This document shows positions 26,401-35,241 of a stretch of DNA of 64,000 bases, in pieces. Origin of the DNA: Ktedonosporobacter rubrisoli (GTDB lineage Bacteria; Chloroflexota; Ktedonobacteria; Ktedonobacterales; Ktedonobacteraceae); the NCBI RefSeq assembly GCF_004208415.1, contig NZ_CP035758.1, forward strand, positions 4,092,001-4,156,000, read 5' to 3'. Numbering within the stretch: the first letter of the stretch is position 1; each line of letters begins with the position of its first letter. The notes under the pieces were generated by a model that was not told where the DNA came from, searched no databases, and was given only the letters and a program-made list of their open reading frames with translations. A program made the translations under genes and the position numbers.

Positions 26401-26746
26401 GGGTTCCCTCCTGTTTGGTAATGACAAAGCGTGTACATGACCCTTTCATCGTGACGGTTTGTATCTCCGGGTCCCTCTCAAGTATCCAGAAAGCATCCTC
26501 AACACGTAAGTGAGAGCTGTTGATAAGATCATCACTATACACTACATCGGCATGCACATTTGGTTCCTCGCGTATTGCAGGGAAGGAAAAGCTTAAGTAA
26601 CATTCTTGCTTGACACCATGAGCAGTACGCACATGCTCTAAGCTCAATTCGAGGTGTAACGTAATATATCCCTCTAGAATCAGGTCTGCTCCTTTTTCAA
26701 ACTGTTCTCGAAACTCGAATAAACTCAATGTTTTTTCCACTCGCAT
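26372..26746 (-). CDS. 124-residue protein of unknown function
   Basis: Contains alternating hydrophobic strands (ITLHLELSLEHVRT, ECYLSFSFPAI) suggesting a beta fold. Overlaps both neighbours (22 and 29 bases), as in a compact mobile-element operon. Confidence 0.55.
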   Translation of the reverse strand: MRVEKTLSLFEFREQFEKGADLILEGYITLHLELSLEHVRTAHGVKQECYLSFSFPAIREEPNVHADVVYSDDLINSSHLRVEDAFWILERDPEIQTVTMKGSCTRFVITKQEGTHEKTSSSTR

Positions 26747-27018
26747 CTTCTCCCTTCTGGTCCTATCGTATCAATTGGCCCGTTGTACGTCTCTCCTGTA
26801 AGCTTGTGCAACGCTTCTCTTACCTGCTTTGCATGAGCTAGAGTGACCGCTAAATTGTGGTCAATCGACCATACGGTAATAGAGGGAACGTGAGCACAGC
26901 GGGCGATAGCAAGGTAGGTCAAGCCATGCTTGACAAGGTACTCATGAAATTGATCGGTCTTGCTCGCTAGCAAGGGTTGCGTCGGTTGGTTTGTAATGTC
27001 TATCTTCTGCCAGTTCAT
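26725..27018 (-). CDS. XRE-like small DNA-binding protein
   Basis: 97 residues. The centre has a helix-turn-helix-like arrangement (FHEYLVKHGLTYLAIARCAHVPSITVWSID, shown in two parts: LTYLAIARCAHVP and SITVWSIDHNLAV). The ATG at 27018 is preferred to 27069 because of the GGAG sequence upstream. It is the first gene of the five-gene leftward unit and may regulate it. Function inferred from fold resemblance. Confidence 0.5.
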   Translation of the reverse strand: MNWQKIDITNQPTQPLLASKTDQFHEYLVKHGLTYLAIARCAHVPSITVWSIDHNLAVTLAHAKQVREALHKLTGETYNGPIDTIGPEGRRCEWKKH

Positions 27019-27325
27019 GATTAGGAGCTCTCCTGACATGCTACATAGAGATGTATCCAATATGATCATGTTCTCTTGTCTTCTTCTAGCCAGCGCAACG
27101 CCATTGTATTCGCTAATTCTTGCGTCATTATGTCAAGTAATGGCATACTTAAGGCGGGTCACTCGTCATTTGTATCATGGGGTAGCTGGGTGTAGAGGAA
27201 CACCCAGAGTGATACAGGTAAATGGCTCGCAACCCGTTTAGGAGCATAACACTGCTAGATAGAGAAACATGGTCCTGTTTTCTTGTGTGACAGAAAAATA
27301 CGACCTTTTTCTAGAAAGAACGCTC

Positions 27326-27354
27326 TAGACAAAGAAACGAGCAACCTCTATACT
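27326..27354 (+). promoter_or_regulatory. promoter of the TPR regulator with TCTAGA repeats
   Basis: TAGACA (27326-27331), 17 bases, TATACT (27349-27354). TCTAGA occurs at 27310 and 27324, and the second copy overlaps the -35. An 8-bp hairpin (27186-27207) lies further upstream in this 370-base gap. Confidence 0.6.
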
Positions 27355-27390
27355 TGAATGTATTAGAGGTACTGCAAGTTAGGAGTGGTT

Positions 27391-28698
27391 GTGATATCAA
27401 AGGATAAGCTCAAGATCTATGTAGGCGAGTACGGCCCGATTACTGTTGGTATTGACGGGCAACTCACCTTCGGCTACCTGGTTCGCTATATACGTAGACT
27501 GCATACTATTCCGATCCATCAGGTAGCGGCTCTGTATGCACAAGTAGCCGAAAAGGACCAGCCCGTGCTAGGAAGGCGCATACGGTTTATGGAACAAACA
27601 GATGGTTTCTTTCCCAAAGATCCGAAAAGGCGTGTTGTACTGGCAAAACTTTTAAACATTCCCCCCGTATTGCTGGCCACTGTAGGCCTCGACTCGCTTT
27701 TATCTCCAGAGGAGCAGAGAGGAGAGAACACCATTATTCCCGGTCCCGTATCCCGGCATATTGACGTGGAAGAGTACTATACAGCCTTACAGACTTACTG
27801 GACTGAGGGATACCCACATGGGCTAGAATCTGCTGTAGATGATGCTATGGCTCGTATTGACAGACTTCATGATACTGTACTCTATGTTCGGACAAAGCAA
27901 AAGCAAGAGATCATCCGGCTTTTATGCGGGTTCCAGATACAGCTTGCAGAAATAGCTAAGGCGCAAAGATGCTATCAGGCAGCAAAAAGCTATCTAGCTA
28001 ATGCTTTGCTTCTGGCCCGTGAAAAAGCATGCACAGACCTGTTACCTATCGTGTTGTACAGACGTGAAGTATTATTCGATGATTTGGGGGACCAGGAACA
28101 AGCCTTACTCACCTTAGAGCAAATCAAGCAAGATAAGCATAAATGGAATATTCCTGCACAATTAGAGGGTGCTGCTTTATCTATGGCCGGGTTTGCACGA
28201 GCAAGAGCAGCACGAAACGAGACGGATAAGAAAAATGCCTTGCTCTATCTTGATGAGGCTGAAAACCTTACAAGGAATGCAATAACTGACAATTATCTCT
28301 TCTTTGTTTCTTTTGACCGGGAGCGCCATTTGTTAAATCGAGCGGCTACGCTTATGCGACCCACAGAAAGAAAATTGCGCGCGCCCGAGCGGGCTCAGGA
28401 GTGCTTGTTAACAGCAGAACAAGAGCGAAAAGTCAGCGGCGAACATATAAGTAGTTGCCGCCAGCAAGATACCGATCTAATCCAGGCACAAATTTACTAT
28501 GACAGGGGCTTCGATCCTATCGCCGCTGCTACCGCTGAACGGGTAGTGAATGCTCTTGACACAACCGGACAATACAAATACCTGAAACCAGTAACAGAAC
28601 TATTCCAGGGCATAAAAGCACGTCATCCTTACGATGATTTTACTGTGAGTCTGGAGCTAGCCCTTATGAAAGTCCAAAATCCTCATTTGTTTCACTAG
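27391..28698 (+). CDS. transcriptional regulator with XRE-like N-terminus and TPR-like C-terminus
   Basis: About 435 residues. The N-terminal ~90 residues (FGYLVRYIRRLHTIPIHQVAALYAQ, VVLAKLLNIPPVLLATVGL) resemble an XRE fold. The rest consists of helical repeats (AKAQRCYQAAKSYLANALLLARE, SMAGFARARAARN) as in quorum/TPR regulators. The GTG at 27391 has AGGAG 5 bases upstream. Such proteins often control mobile-element genes; ligand unknown. Confidence 0.65.
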   Translation: MISKDKLKIYVGEYGPITVGIDGQLTFGYLVRYIRRLHTIPIHQVAALYAQVAEKDQPVLGRRIRFMEQTDGFFPKDPKRRVVLAKLLNIPPVLLATVGLDSLLSPEEQRGENTIIPGPVSRHIDVEEYYTALQTYWTEGYPHGLESAVDDAMARIDRLHDTVLYVRTKQKQEIIRLLCGFQIQLAEIAKAQRCYQAAKSYLANALLLAREKACTDLLPIVLYRREVLFDDLGDQEQALLTLEQIKQDKHKWNIPAQLEGAALSMAGFARARAARNETDKKNALLYLDEAENLTRNAITDNYLFFVSFDRERHLLNRAATLMRPTERKLRAPERAQECLLTAEQERKVSGEHISSCRQQDTDLIQAQIYYDRGFDPIAAATAERVVNALDTTGQYKYLKPVTELFQGIKARHPYDDFTVSLELALMKVQNPHLFH

Positions 28699-28716
28699 TT
28701 CTCATTATCAAAAAGT

Positions 28717-28747
28717 AGCCTCCCTGGAGTTCTCAGGGAGGCTTTTT
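28717..28747 (+). terminator. intrinsic terminator after the TPR regulator
   Basis: AGCCTCCCTG, loop GAGTTCT, CAGGGAGGCT, then TTTTT. Confidence 0.9.
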
Positions 28748-28760
28748 CGCTAGAGAGAAC

Positions 28761-28816
28761 CATAATCCATCCATCAAGGTAGCGCTAGCCATAATCCATC
28801 TATCAATATTGCGCTA
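28761..28816. repeat. imperfect 27-bp tandem duplication
   Basis: CATAATCCATC-x-ATCAA followed by GCGCTA occurs at 28761-28787 and again at 28790-28816 with four differences. It covers the 3' end of the acidic small gene. Confidence 0.7.
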
Positions 28817-28995
28817 TATTTCTTTTCAATCCTCTCTGGCTCCTCTTTGCTCTCATCACAAGAGATATCTTCTTCCTCTTCTTCTCCTTCCCACTTCTCT
28901 GCACTATCAAAGTGATATTGATGTTGAAACGCTTTTGCCTCTCTTAGGATAGGCTCCAGCCAACGTGATCTATCCAATTCGTCTAAATCATCCAT
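28774..28995 (-). CDS. 73-residue acidic protein of unknown function
   Basis: Very rich in Asp/Glu, with a run of five Glu (WEGEEEEEDISCDESKEE). GGAGGAAAAATA stands before the ATG. An inverted repeat AACAC/GTGTT (29023-29037) lies in the promoter region. The C-terminus falls in a tandem duplication. Possibly a DNA-mimic or anti-repressor type protein, but this is only a guess. Confidence 0.55.
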   Translation of the reverse strand: MDDLDELDRSRWLEPILREAKAFQHQYHFDSAEKWEGEEEEEDISCDESKEEPERIEKKYSAILIDGLWLALP

Positions 28996-29074
28996 AATTA
29001 TTTTTCCTCCAAATATATTTATAACACCTAATGTGTTTATAGCATAACATTACAGTCAATCAGCTTTCTGTACG

Positions 29075-29110
29075 AAAAAGAAGTCTCGCTAGAAGTTTAG
29101 CGAGACTTCT
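29075..29110 (-). terminator. leftward terminator at the right end of the element
   Basis: AGAAGTCTCGCT and AGCGAGACTTCT form a perfect 12-bp stem with an 8-base loop, followed on the minus strand by a T run. No leftward gene ends here in the integrated state. In the excised circle it lies about 41 bases beyond the integrase stop codon. Confidence 0.85.
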
Positions 29111-29242
29111 GAACTAGAGCAGGAGCTACGATCTATCTCCTAAGAGGCTATCAAAGTTCTCTTATCATCTGGGTTAATGCATCCCAGAACAGACTGCAGA
29201 ATGACCAGGATGTCTTTATATGGGGTACTTTCAACAAATTTA

Positions 29243-29254
29243 TGGCGTTGTGAC
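29243..29254 (+). repeat. right attachment core (attR side)
   Basis: TGGCGTTGTGAC, identical to 18584-18595. To its right the host gene resumes (ACAACGATCACTGGTCCGGG). Confidence 0.8.
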
Positions 29255-30656
29255 AACGATCACTGGTCCGGGAGTTACCAACGTAGCAACACCTGTTGCC
29301 AGCGCTTATTCTGATTCTATCCCGCTTCTTGTCATCAGCTCAAGTCTCCCACGTTCGGCAACGCGACATCCAAAGGGATTATTGCACGAAATTAAAAACC
29401 AAGCCGGGGTCATGGAAGCGCTGGCCGGCTGGACCCGTGTAGTAGAGCACGTCGAAGAGCTGCCCTATGCGCTTAACGATGCGTTTCGGGCCTTGAGGCA
29501 GGGGCGTCCGCGCGGGGCTTATCTACAAGTACCTCTAGATCTCCTTCAGGCAGAAGCTGATGTAGAGATTCCTGAACCCGCTGAAATCGTCCTGCCGCAG
29601 CCAGAAAAGGAAAGTCTCGACGCTGCGGCGCGCCTTTTACGCGAGGCCAGGAGACCTCTTATTATCGCCGGAGCCGGTGTAACTGCAGCTGCTGCTAACA
29701 CGCACCTGGCCCGGCTGGCCGAATTGCTTGGTGCACCCGTTATCCTCGGAAATAAGAGTCACGACGTTTTACCAAGCGAGCATCCTCTCGTTATTTCAGT
29801 GAATAACAGCGCTCCGGCTGAAGTCTATGCCCTGATCGAAAAGGCCGATGTTGCGCTTATCGTTGGCAGCAAGCTTGGCTTACATCGCACGGGTGAGCAT
29901 GGCTATCCGCTACCACAGGCTCTGATCCAGGTTGATATTGATCCGGCGGAGATTGGGCGGCACTATCCTGTACGCATAGGCCTTGCCGCCGATGCACGCC
30001 TTACGCTTGAAGCCCTGTTGGAGCGCTTGCACGATCAGCCTTTCTCGCGCGATCAAGCCGCCCTATTAGCAGAGCTAGAACGTATACGTAAAGCGCTACG
30101 CGAGCGCTGCCACAAAAGCTATGGTGAAATGGTTCACCTACTCGATGGCGTACGCGAAGGTCTGCCCAACAATGGGATCGTCGTCGCGGACATGACAATG
30201 CTTGGCTATGCCAGCGCCCAATATCTACCCACCTACGAGCCTCGCACTTATATCCATCCCAACGAACTGTGCACGATCGGCTGCGGCCTGCCTCTGGCCC
30301 TGGGCGCCAAAGTTGGCGCGCCAGAGCGTCAAGTTATCACCCTTTGCGGCGACGGTGGCTTCCTGCTCAACACAGGCGAATTGGCAGCAGCGGTACAGGA
30401 GAAAATACCGGTTGTCATCATCATCTTTAATGACTCCACATTTACAGCTGTGAAAAGAGCTCAGCACTACGACTATGCTAAGCACTACATTGCCACGGAT
30501 CTGGTCGCTCCTGACTATGTTGCGCTAGCTCATGCTTTCCATGCCGAGGGTATGCGCGCAGAAAACCCAGAAGCACTACGTGATGCCATTCGCAAGGCAT
30601 CAAGCCTTAATAAGCCCACAATTATCGAAGTTCCGCTACCAGCTAGAGAGTGGTAA
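29244..30656 (+). pseudogene. 3' part of the interrupted TPP-dependent enzyme
   Basis: Encodes GVVTTITGPGVTNVATPVASAY and the middle and C-terminal domains, with the TPP/Mg motif CGDGGFLLNTGELAAAV followed by IIIFND. An open frame extends from ATG 29220 in element DNA, so a truncated protein could be made, but without the N-terminal Glu it should be inactive. The family (acetolactate synthase, benzoylformate decarboxylase and relatives) decarboxylates or ligates 2-oxo acids; the substrate is not determined. Confidence 0.88.
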
Positions 30657-30772
30657 GCTTATAAATTCGAGGGCTTCAATGGCGCGCTAAGCAACTGATC
30701 AATAGAGAAATCTATTAATACTGCTTACGGCCAGGGCTGGCGTTCCTGCCCACAGTGTTGAGCAGCGGAAAA

Positions 30773-30808
30773 AGGGGAAGAACAACCATTACGGGCCGCT
30801 CTTCCCCT
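30773..30808. terminator. hairpin between TPP enzyme and MFS gene
   Basis: AGGGGAAGA and TCTTCCCCT form a 9-bp stem with an 18-base loop in a convergent intergenic gap. Weak T run. Confidence 0.4.
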
Positions 30809-30889
30809 ACCTTTCTCTAAGCAGGCTTATAGCTCTCATTTAACCTGCTCAAGCATAAACGGGCCGGGCTCTCTTAAGATTATTTGTGC

Positions 30890-32284
30890 TCAGGCTCTCG
30901 AAGAGCGATGATGTAGAGAAGCTTGAATCTCCTCCAGGCTACGTCCACGCGTCTCAGGAATCATAGCAATTGTGAACCCAAGGAAGAGAACGCTGATCAC
31001 CGTATAGATCCAGAATGTACCAGCCTGTCCCAGCGATTGTAGCAGGGTCAGAAAAGTCAGAGAAACCACAAAGTTGGTGACCTGATTAACTACCATCGAA
31101 CTGCTCATGGCCACCCCACGGATCTTGAGAGGAAAGATCTCGGCGGGTATCAGGAAAACCACCATGTCGACGCTGATGGCAAAAGCAGCGATATAGACCA
31201 GAACACAGATCACTGGAAGAATAGGCAGCGAACTGGCCAGGCCAGGTACCATAAAGACTAGCGAGAGAACTATCAGGCTGAGCACGACCCAGGCCAGACC
31301 AAAGATGAGCAGCGAACGCCGGCCAACTTTATCGATAATCAGCATACCAATTACCGTCATGAGCACATTGATCACCCCCACGCCAACCGTAGTGAGCAGC
31401 GAGGCTGCATTGCCCAGGCCAATAGAGGTGAAAAGTGTCGGGGCAAAGTAAATGATAGCATTGATACCAGCGGCGGGCCCAAAGAAGCCAAGGAGCAGTC
31501 CCACAATCAACATCGGTCGCACCCACGGACTAAAAAGGTCGCGAAAGCCTCCCTGTTCCTGCCGCTCCATAGTCTGGATTTCCCTGATCTCGTCCTCTAC
31601 GTCAGCCGTGCCGCGTACACGCTGCAGCACAAGACGAGCAGTTTCTACCCGATTTCGGCCAATAAACCAGCGCGGGCTCTCGGGAACAAAGAGCATACCA
31701 ATGAAAAGGATAAGGGCCGGGATCACGGCAAGACCGAGCATAATATGCCAGTTGCCAGAGCCGGAAAAGGCAAAGTTGATAAGATAAGCGCAGAGAATAC
31801 CAATAGTGATAGCGAGTTGATAGAGCGAAACAAGCAGACCGCGCACTTGGGTAGGAGCAACCTCAGCAATGTAGGGCGGAATGGTTACCGAGGCGCAGCC
31901 GACCGCATAGCCCAGGACGAAACGCGTGATAATTAGGAATACGGTATCTGGCGAGAAGGCGGTTGCCAGCGCGCCTATCCCAAAGACTATCGAGGCCACG
32001 ATGACCATCTTTTTGCGCCCCACTACATCCGAGAGCGCGCCAGAGGTAAGTGCACCAACCAATGAGCCAATCGAGATAGCGCTAACGATCAGGCCGGCGA
32101 GAAACGCGCTCGGGTGAAAGTCCTGATTAATATAGAGGAGCGCGCCAGAAATTACTCCTGTATCATAGCCAAAGAGTAGCCCACCAAGGGCGGCGAGCGC
32201 GGTTATAAAGTATACATAAGGATTTTTTCGGCTACCTGCTGTGGCGCCGGGAACTGAAGCTCCCTTCGCAGATATATCAGACAT
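30890..32284 (-). CDS. MFS sugar:H+ symporter (sugar porter family)
   Basis: 464 residues with about 12 transmembrane helices. Sugar-porter signatures: GYDTGVISGALLYI, GALSDVVGRKKM, PIYIAEVAP-type PPYIAEVAPTQVRGLLVSLYQL, PESPRWFIGRNR, DKVGRRSLL, PAEIFPLKIRGVAM and PETRGRSLEEI. It lies 80 bases downstream of the amino-sugar kinase gene on the same strand, so it probably imports the sugar used by that operon. Inner membrane. Confidence 0.93.
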   Translation of the reverse strand: MSDISAKGASVPGATAGSRKNPYVYFITALAALGGLLFGYDTGVISGALLYINQDFHPSAFLAGLIVSAISIGSLVGALTSGALSDVVGRKKMVIVASIVFGIGALATAFSPDTVFLIITRFVLGYAVGCASVTIPPYIAEVAPTQVRGLLVSLYQLAITIGILCAYLINFAFSGSGNWHIMLGLAVIPALILFIGMLFVPESPRWFIGRNRVETARLVLQRVRGTADVEDEIREIQTMERQEQGGFRDLFSPWVRPMLIVGLLLGFFGPAAGINAIIYFAPTLFTSIGLGNAASLLTTVGVGVINVLMTVIGMLIIDKVGRRSLLIFGLAWVVLSLIVLSLVFMVPGLASSLPILPVICVLVYIAAFAISVDMVVFLIPAEIFPLKIRGVAMSSSMVVNQVTNFVVSLTFLTLLQSLGQAGTFWIYTVISVLFLGFTIAMIPETRGRSLEEIQASLHHRSSRA

Positions 32285-32364
32285 AGACTCTTCATCTCCT
32301 CTTTGAGCTTTACGTCCCTACGAGAGGACGAGCGGATGGCTGTCCTAAAAGAACGTGGCCTTTC

Positions 32365-33285
32365 TCATTTAAGGCCCTGGCGAGCAATTATCAGCAGGCC
32401 ATACAACTGATCAATGTGCTCGGCGCGTACATCTACACTCAATCCCAGCCGCGAAAGCTGTTGCTCAAGCAAGGAACGCATCAGGGATGCTTGAAACACA
32501 CCACCAGTAGGATAGACTGGCAGTTTTCCCAGACTTCCGATCAGAGCGGCGGCCAGGCCGGCTAGATAGTGCGCGCCCTCGTGCAAAATGTTTTGGGCAG
32601 CCCTATCGCCTTCTTCGGCAACCTGCAGTACCAGAGGCACCAGGCGCGCAATCTCGGCATCATCAACAGCCCCCGAATAGACGCGCTGCTGCAGTTCTGC
32701 GTTATCGCCTGCCTGTAGGCGCTGTTGCAAAGGCTCTTGCAAACGAGTTGCTGGAATAATGTGATCATTAGCGCGCATGACAGCTTTAATGGCCTGCATA
32801 CCGATCCAGTAACCGCTACCTTCATCAGCCAGCAGATGACCCCAACCACCCGCACGCAGAGCTCTGCCCTGCTGATCGCGACCATAGGCAATGCTGCCTC
32901 CGCCACTGATGATGATGATACCAGGAGCGCCTCGCGTGGCCGCCGCCCAGGCTCCTACATAGTCTGGAACCGTATAGACATGGGTAATACGCGGAAAGTG
33001 GGCCCGTACCTCCGTCTCGACCAGTTGGGCAAGCTCGCTATCACTTTCCTTAAATCCGCTTAAGCTAAAGCATGCGGCCTCTGGCAATTCATAGCTATGC
33101 GCATCGATCTGCGTCTGCAAGGTCTCGCAGACGCTGCGGATAATGCCACGAAAAATCTCCATTCCGCCTGGCAGGGAGGGCGTAATAAAGGGCCGCTCCT
33201 CCCAGAAAGCCAGCTGCTCTCCTTCACCACGCAATAAGAAGATCGCTGTTCGTGTCTGGCCGCCATCGACACATAGATAGCTCAT
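32365..33285 (-). CDS. BadF/BadG-type amino-sugar kinase (N-acetylglucosamine kinase-like)
   Basis: 306 residues of the ASKHA ATPase fold. The phosphate-1 motif is VDGGQTRTAIFLL, phosphate-2 is around IIIISGGGSIAYGRD, and the adenosine motif is near YPTGGVFQASL. GGWGHLLADEGSGYWIG is characteristic of the GlcNAc/ManNAc kinase-like branch. With nanE 14 bases upstream and an MFS transporter downstream, the likely role is phosphorylation of an imported N-acetyl-hexosamine. Substrate inferred. Confidence 0.88.
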   Translation of the reverse strand: MSYLCVDGGQTRTAIFLLRGEGEQLAFWEERPFITPSLPGGMEIFRGIIRSVCETLQTQIDAHSYELPEAACFSLSGFKESDSELAQLVETEVRAHFPRITHVYTVPDYVGAWAAATRGAPGIIIISGGGSIAYGRDQQGRALRAGGWGHLLADEGSGYWIGMQAIKAVMRANDHIIPATRLQEPLQQRLQAGDNAELQQRVYSGAVDDAEIARLVPLVLQVAEEGDRAAQNILHEGAHYLAGLAAALIGSLGKLPVYPTGGVFQASLMRSLLEQQLSRLGLSVDVRAEHIDQLYGLLIIARQGLK

Positions 33286-33299
33286 AGCTTCACATCTCC

Positions 33300-33980
33300 T
33301 TAGTTCTGCAGAACATCCTGCATAGCCTCTCTATACCACGAAGCAATTGCCAGCGGATTTGTGATCGCCGTGCCAACAACGACAGCATAAGCACCCCGGC
33401 TCAACAACATGCTGGCCTGCTCAGGAGAACGCACATGGCCTTCGGCAATTACGCACATTCCAGCCTTGGCGCACCGGGCAACCAGTTCACCATCAGGAGT
33501 AGTGCGCGCAGGGCTCTGGCTGGTATAGCCAGAAAGTGTGGAAAGCACGGCTTCCGCCCCCAGTTTCCAGGCCCGCTGAGCTTCAGCAAAGGTGGAAATA
33601 TCTGCGAAGACAGGCACTTTTAGCTCTTCATGAATGCGGGTTATAAGGGTGGTCAGGTTCCCATCATCGGGCTGATAGTCGTAGGAGGCATCGAGGGCAA
33701 CTATACTTGCACCCGCTTCCACCAGGGCGTGGGCATGCTCGAAGGTTGGAGTAATCCAGGCTCGCTTAGCGGGCTGATCTACCTTATAGATCCCAATGAG
33801 CGGTAGCTGCACACGCCTGGCAATCGCGCGAATGTCGTCTGGGCCATCGGCCCGGATAGCGATAGCTCCGGCGCGTTCCGCGGCCACGGCCATGGCCGCC
33901 ATTGTTTCTGCACCACGCAAGGGGTTATCTCCATGTGCCTGGCAGGAGACAACCAGGCCGCGTGGCAATTCCAATTTCAT
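33300..33980 (-). CDS. nanE: N-acetylmannosamine-6-phosphate 2-epimerase
   Basis: TIM-barrel enzyme converting ManNAc-6-P to GlcNAc-6-P. The N-terminal LPRGLVVSCQAHGDNPLRG, the IGIYKVD loop, ALDASYDYQP, VFADISTFAEAQRA and VIAEGHVRSPEQA match NanE, including the catalytic Lys and Glu positions. The ATG at 33980 follows GAGGAG; a much longer upstream frame lacks any site. First gene of nanE - kinase - MFS, likely for salvage of sialic acid or cell-wall amino sugars. Confidence 0.92.
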   Translation of the reverse strand: MKLELPRGLVVSCQAHGDNPLRGAETMAAMAVAAERAGAIAIRADGPDDIRAIARRVQLPLIGIYKVDQPAKRAWITPTFEHAHALVEAGASIVALDASYDYQPDDGNLTTLITRIHEELKVPVFADISTFAEAQRAWKLGAEAVLSTLSGYTSQSPARTTPDGELVARCAKAGMCVIAEGHVRSPEQASMLLSRGAYAVVVGTAITNPLAIASWYREAMQDVLQN

Positions 33981-34095
33981 CATTTCTCCTCGTCTCTCGG
34001 GTGAGCGGTAAAGATGGCGCTTAGCTAAACTCCCCACACATTCCTCTCCGCTAGCCGACCTTTGACCCGCTACATTGAGTATTGTCAGTACCACT

Positions 34096-34119
34096 ATTAA
34101 TTGGTACATACCAATTAAT
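34096..34119. promoter_or_regulatory. NagR/GntR-type operator upstream of nanE
   Basis: ATTAATTGGTA and TACCAATTAAT are perfect 11-bp arms around a 2-base centre. The core TGGTA..TACCA is the consensus form bound by HutC-subfamily GntR repressors such as NagR. It lies about 115 bases before nanE in an AT-rich promoter area. TTGACA and TTGCAA sequences lie just upstream, but the -10 could not be fixed. Confidence 0.65.
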
Positions 34120-34337
34120 ATATAGATAGAACCATATTTGCAAGGGACTTGTCAAGTGGACAATTAATCAGAACCTTAACTTGAGATGCATCATGAGGAG
34201 CTTGGAGCGTGTGCCAACCTCATGGCTACTTTGAAGGCCTGGAGAGAAGTGGTAAACCGGAATTAGCTTTCGTTTCTGAGCGCAACGTAGTTGCACCAAC
34301 CGCGACAATCAGCATAAAATGCGCTTAATTGCTCAAA

Positions 34338-34958
34338 TCAAGTTAGCGAGAAAGCAGGCAAGGCCTGTGCCAAGCCGCCCAGCAGTGTACTTGTTACCTG
34401 GTCAGCCAACTCGTCTGCAGGCACGGTCGTCGTCTGCCCATCCCACTGGTTGAAACATTGGAAGCCAGCACCAAAGATCGCCCAGCTTGTGACCATGGCC
34501 ACGGTTTCCACATCAACCCGCTGACCCACTCCAGAGCCGGCTGCCGGCTTGAGGCCTTGCCAGAGCAGTTCAAAGAGCGCTTCTTGCAGGGTTGTCACCA
34601 CCAGTGGAATTAGCGCTCGGTCTGCTGATCTCGTCAGCTGGTGTAACTGAGCAAACCATTCAATAACGTTGCCAACAAGCAAGCGAATAGTACTCGCGCT
34701 CAAGGGTTCTGAGCTAAGTACCTTCCTCGCTATATGCTCCTGAAATTGCTCACGCAGCCAGCATTCCAGGATCGCAGGCTTGTCCTCAAAATGGGTATAA
34801 AAGGTACCTCGGTTGACGCTTGCCCGCTCAGTAATATCCTGCACCGTCATCGCATAAAAGCCCTTTTCTACAAAGAGCTCTGAAAAGGCTTGCAGCAAGA
34901 GCTTCCTCGTGCGCAGCACCCGTGGATCTTCTCGCGCGTTGCTTTTCTTCAGATCCAT
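34338..34958 (-). CDS. TetR/AcrR-family regulator
   Basis: 206 residues. HTH at about 15-60 (RTRKLLLQAFSELFVEKGF, MTVQDITERASVNRGTFYTHFEDK); the C-terminal helical ligand domain includes SWAIFGAGFQCF. It diverges from the MBL-fold hydrolase gene, a common regulator-target pairing. Promoter details are unclear. Confidence 0.92.
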   Translation of the reverse strand: MDLKKSNAREDPRVLRTRKLLLQAFSELFVEKGFYAMTVQDITERASVNRGTFYTHFEDKPAILECWLREQFQEHIARKVLSSEPLSASTIRLLVGNVIEWFAQLHQLTRSADRALIPLVVTTLQEALFELLWQGLKPAAGSGVGQRVDVETVAMVTSWAIFGAGFQCFNQWDGQTTTVPADELADQVTSTLLGGLAQALPAFSLT

Positions 34959-35241
34959 ATGTTCCCTTCACAGATGAGCCTTGTTTTCGACAATCTGTTC
35001 CATCCGTGGTCTAACCAACAGAAATCCCTTTTTGTCCGCAACTTGAAAGGGATCATCCTGTAGCATTATATCCAACAGGGAGACGCTTCAACAACCAGGC
35101 GCGTCTTCCTGCATTGATCGAACAAAAGTGAAGCGCACCTCTTTGTCGCAGATAAGTTTCAGGAAGAGCTTAACCGGCAAAAGCGCTTTCGTCTCATAGA
35201 GGGATGTTTTACCTCTCAAGTTCTTGATAGGAGAAGAAGTA

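Larger units (their letters stand above)
18584..29254. mobile_element. 10.66-kb serine-integrase integrative element, AICE-like
   Basis: Both ends carry TGGCGTTGTGAC, and the host gene is interrupted exactly there. Cargo in order: large serine recombinase at the left end; small regulators; a two-TM FtsK/TraB-like ATPase; a ParB-like protein; five small leftward genes including an HTH protein; a TPR regulator; and an acidic small protein. No relaxase, coupling-protein/T4SS set, capsid gene or replication initiator was recognised. An integrase plus one FtsK-type translocase resembles the actinomycete AICE plan. Mobility by double-stranded DNA transfer is inferred. Confidence 0.85.
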
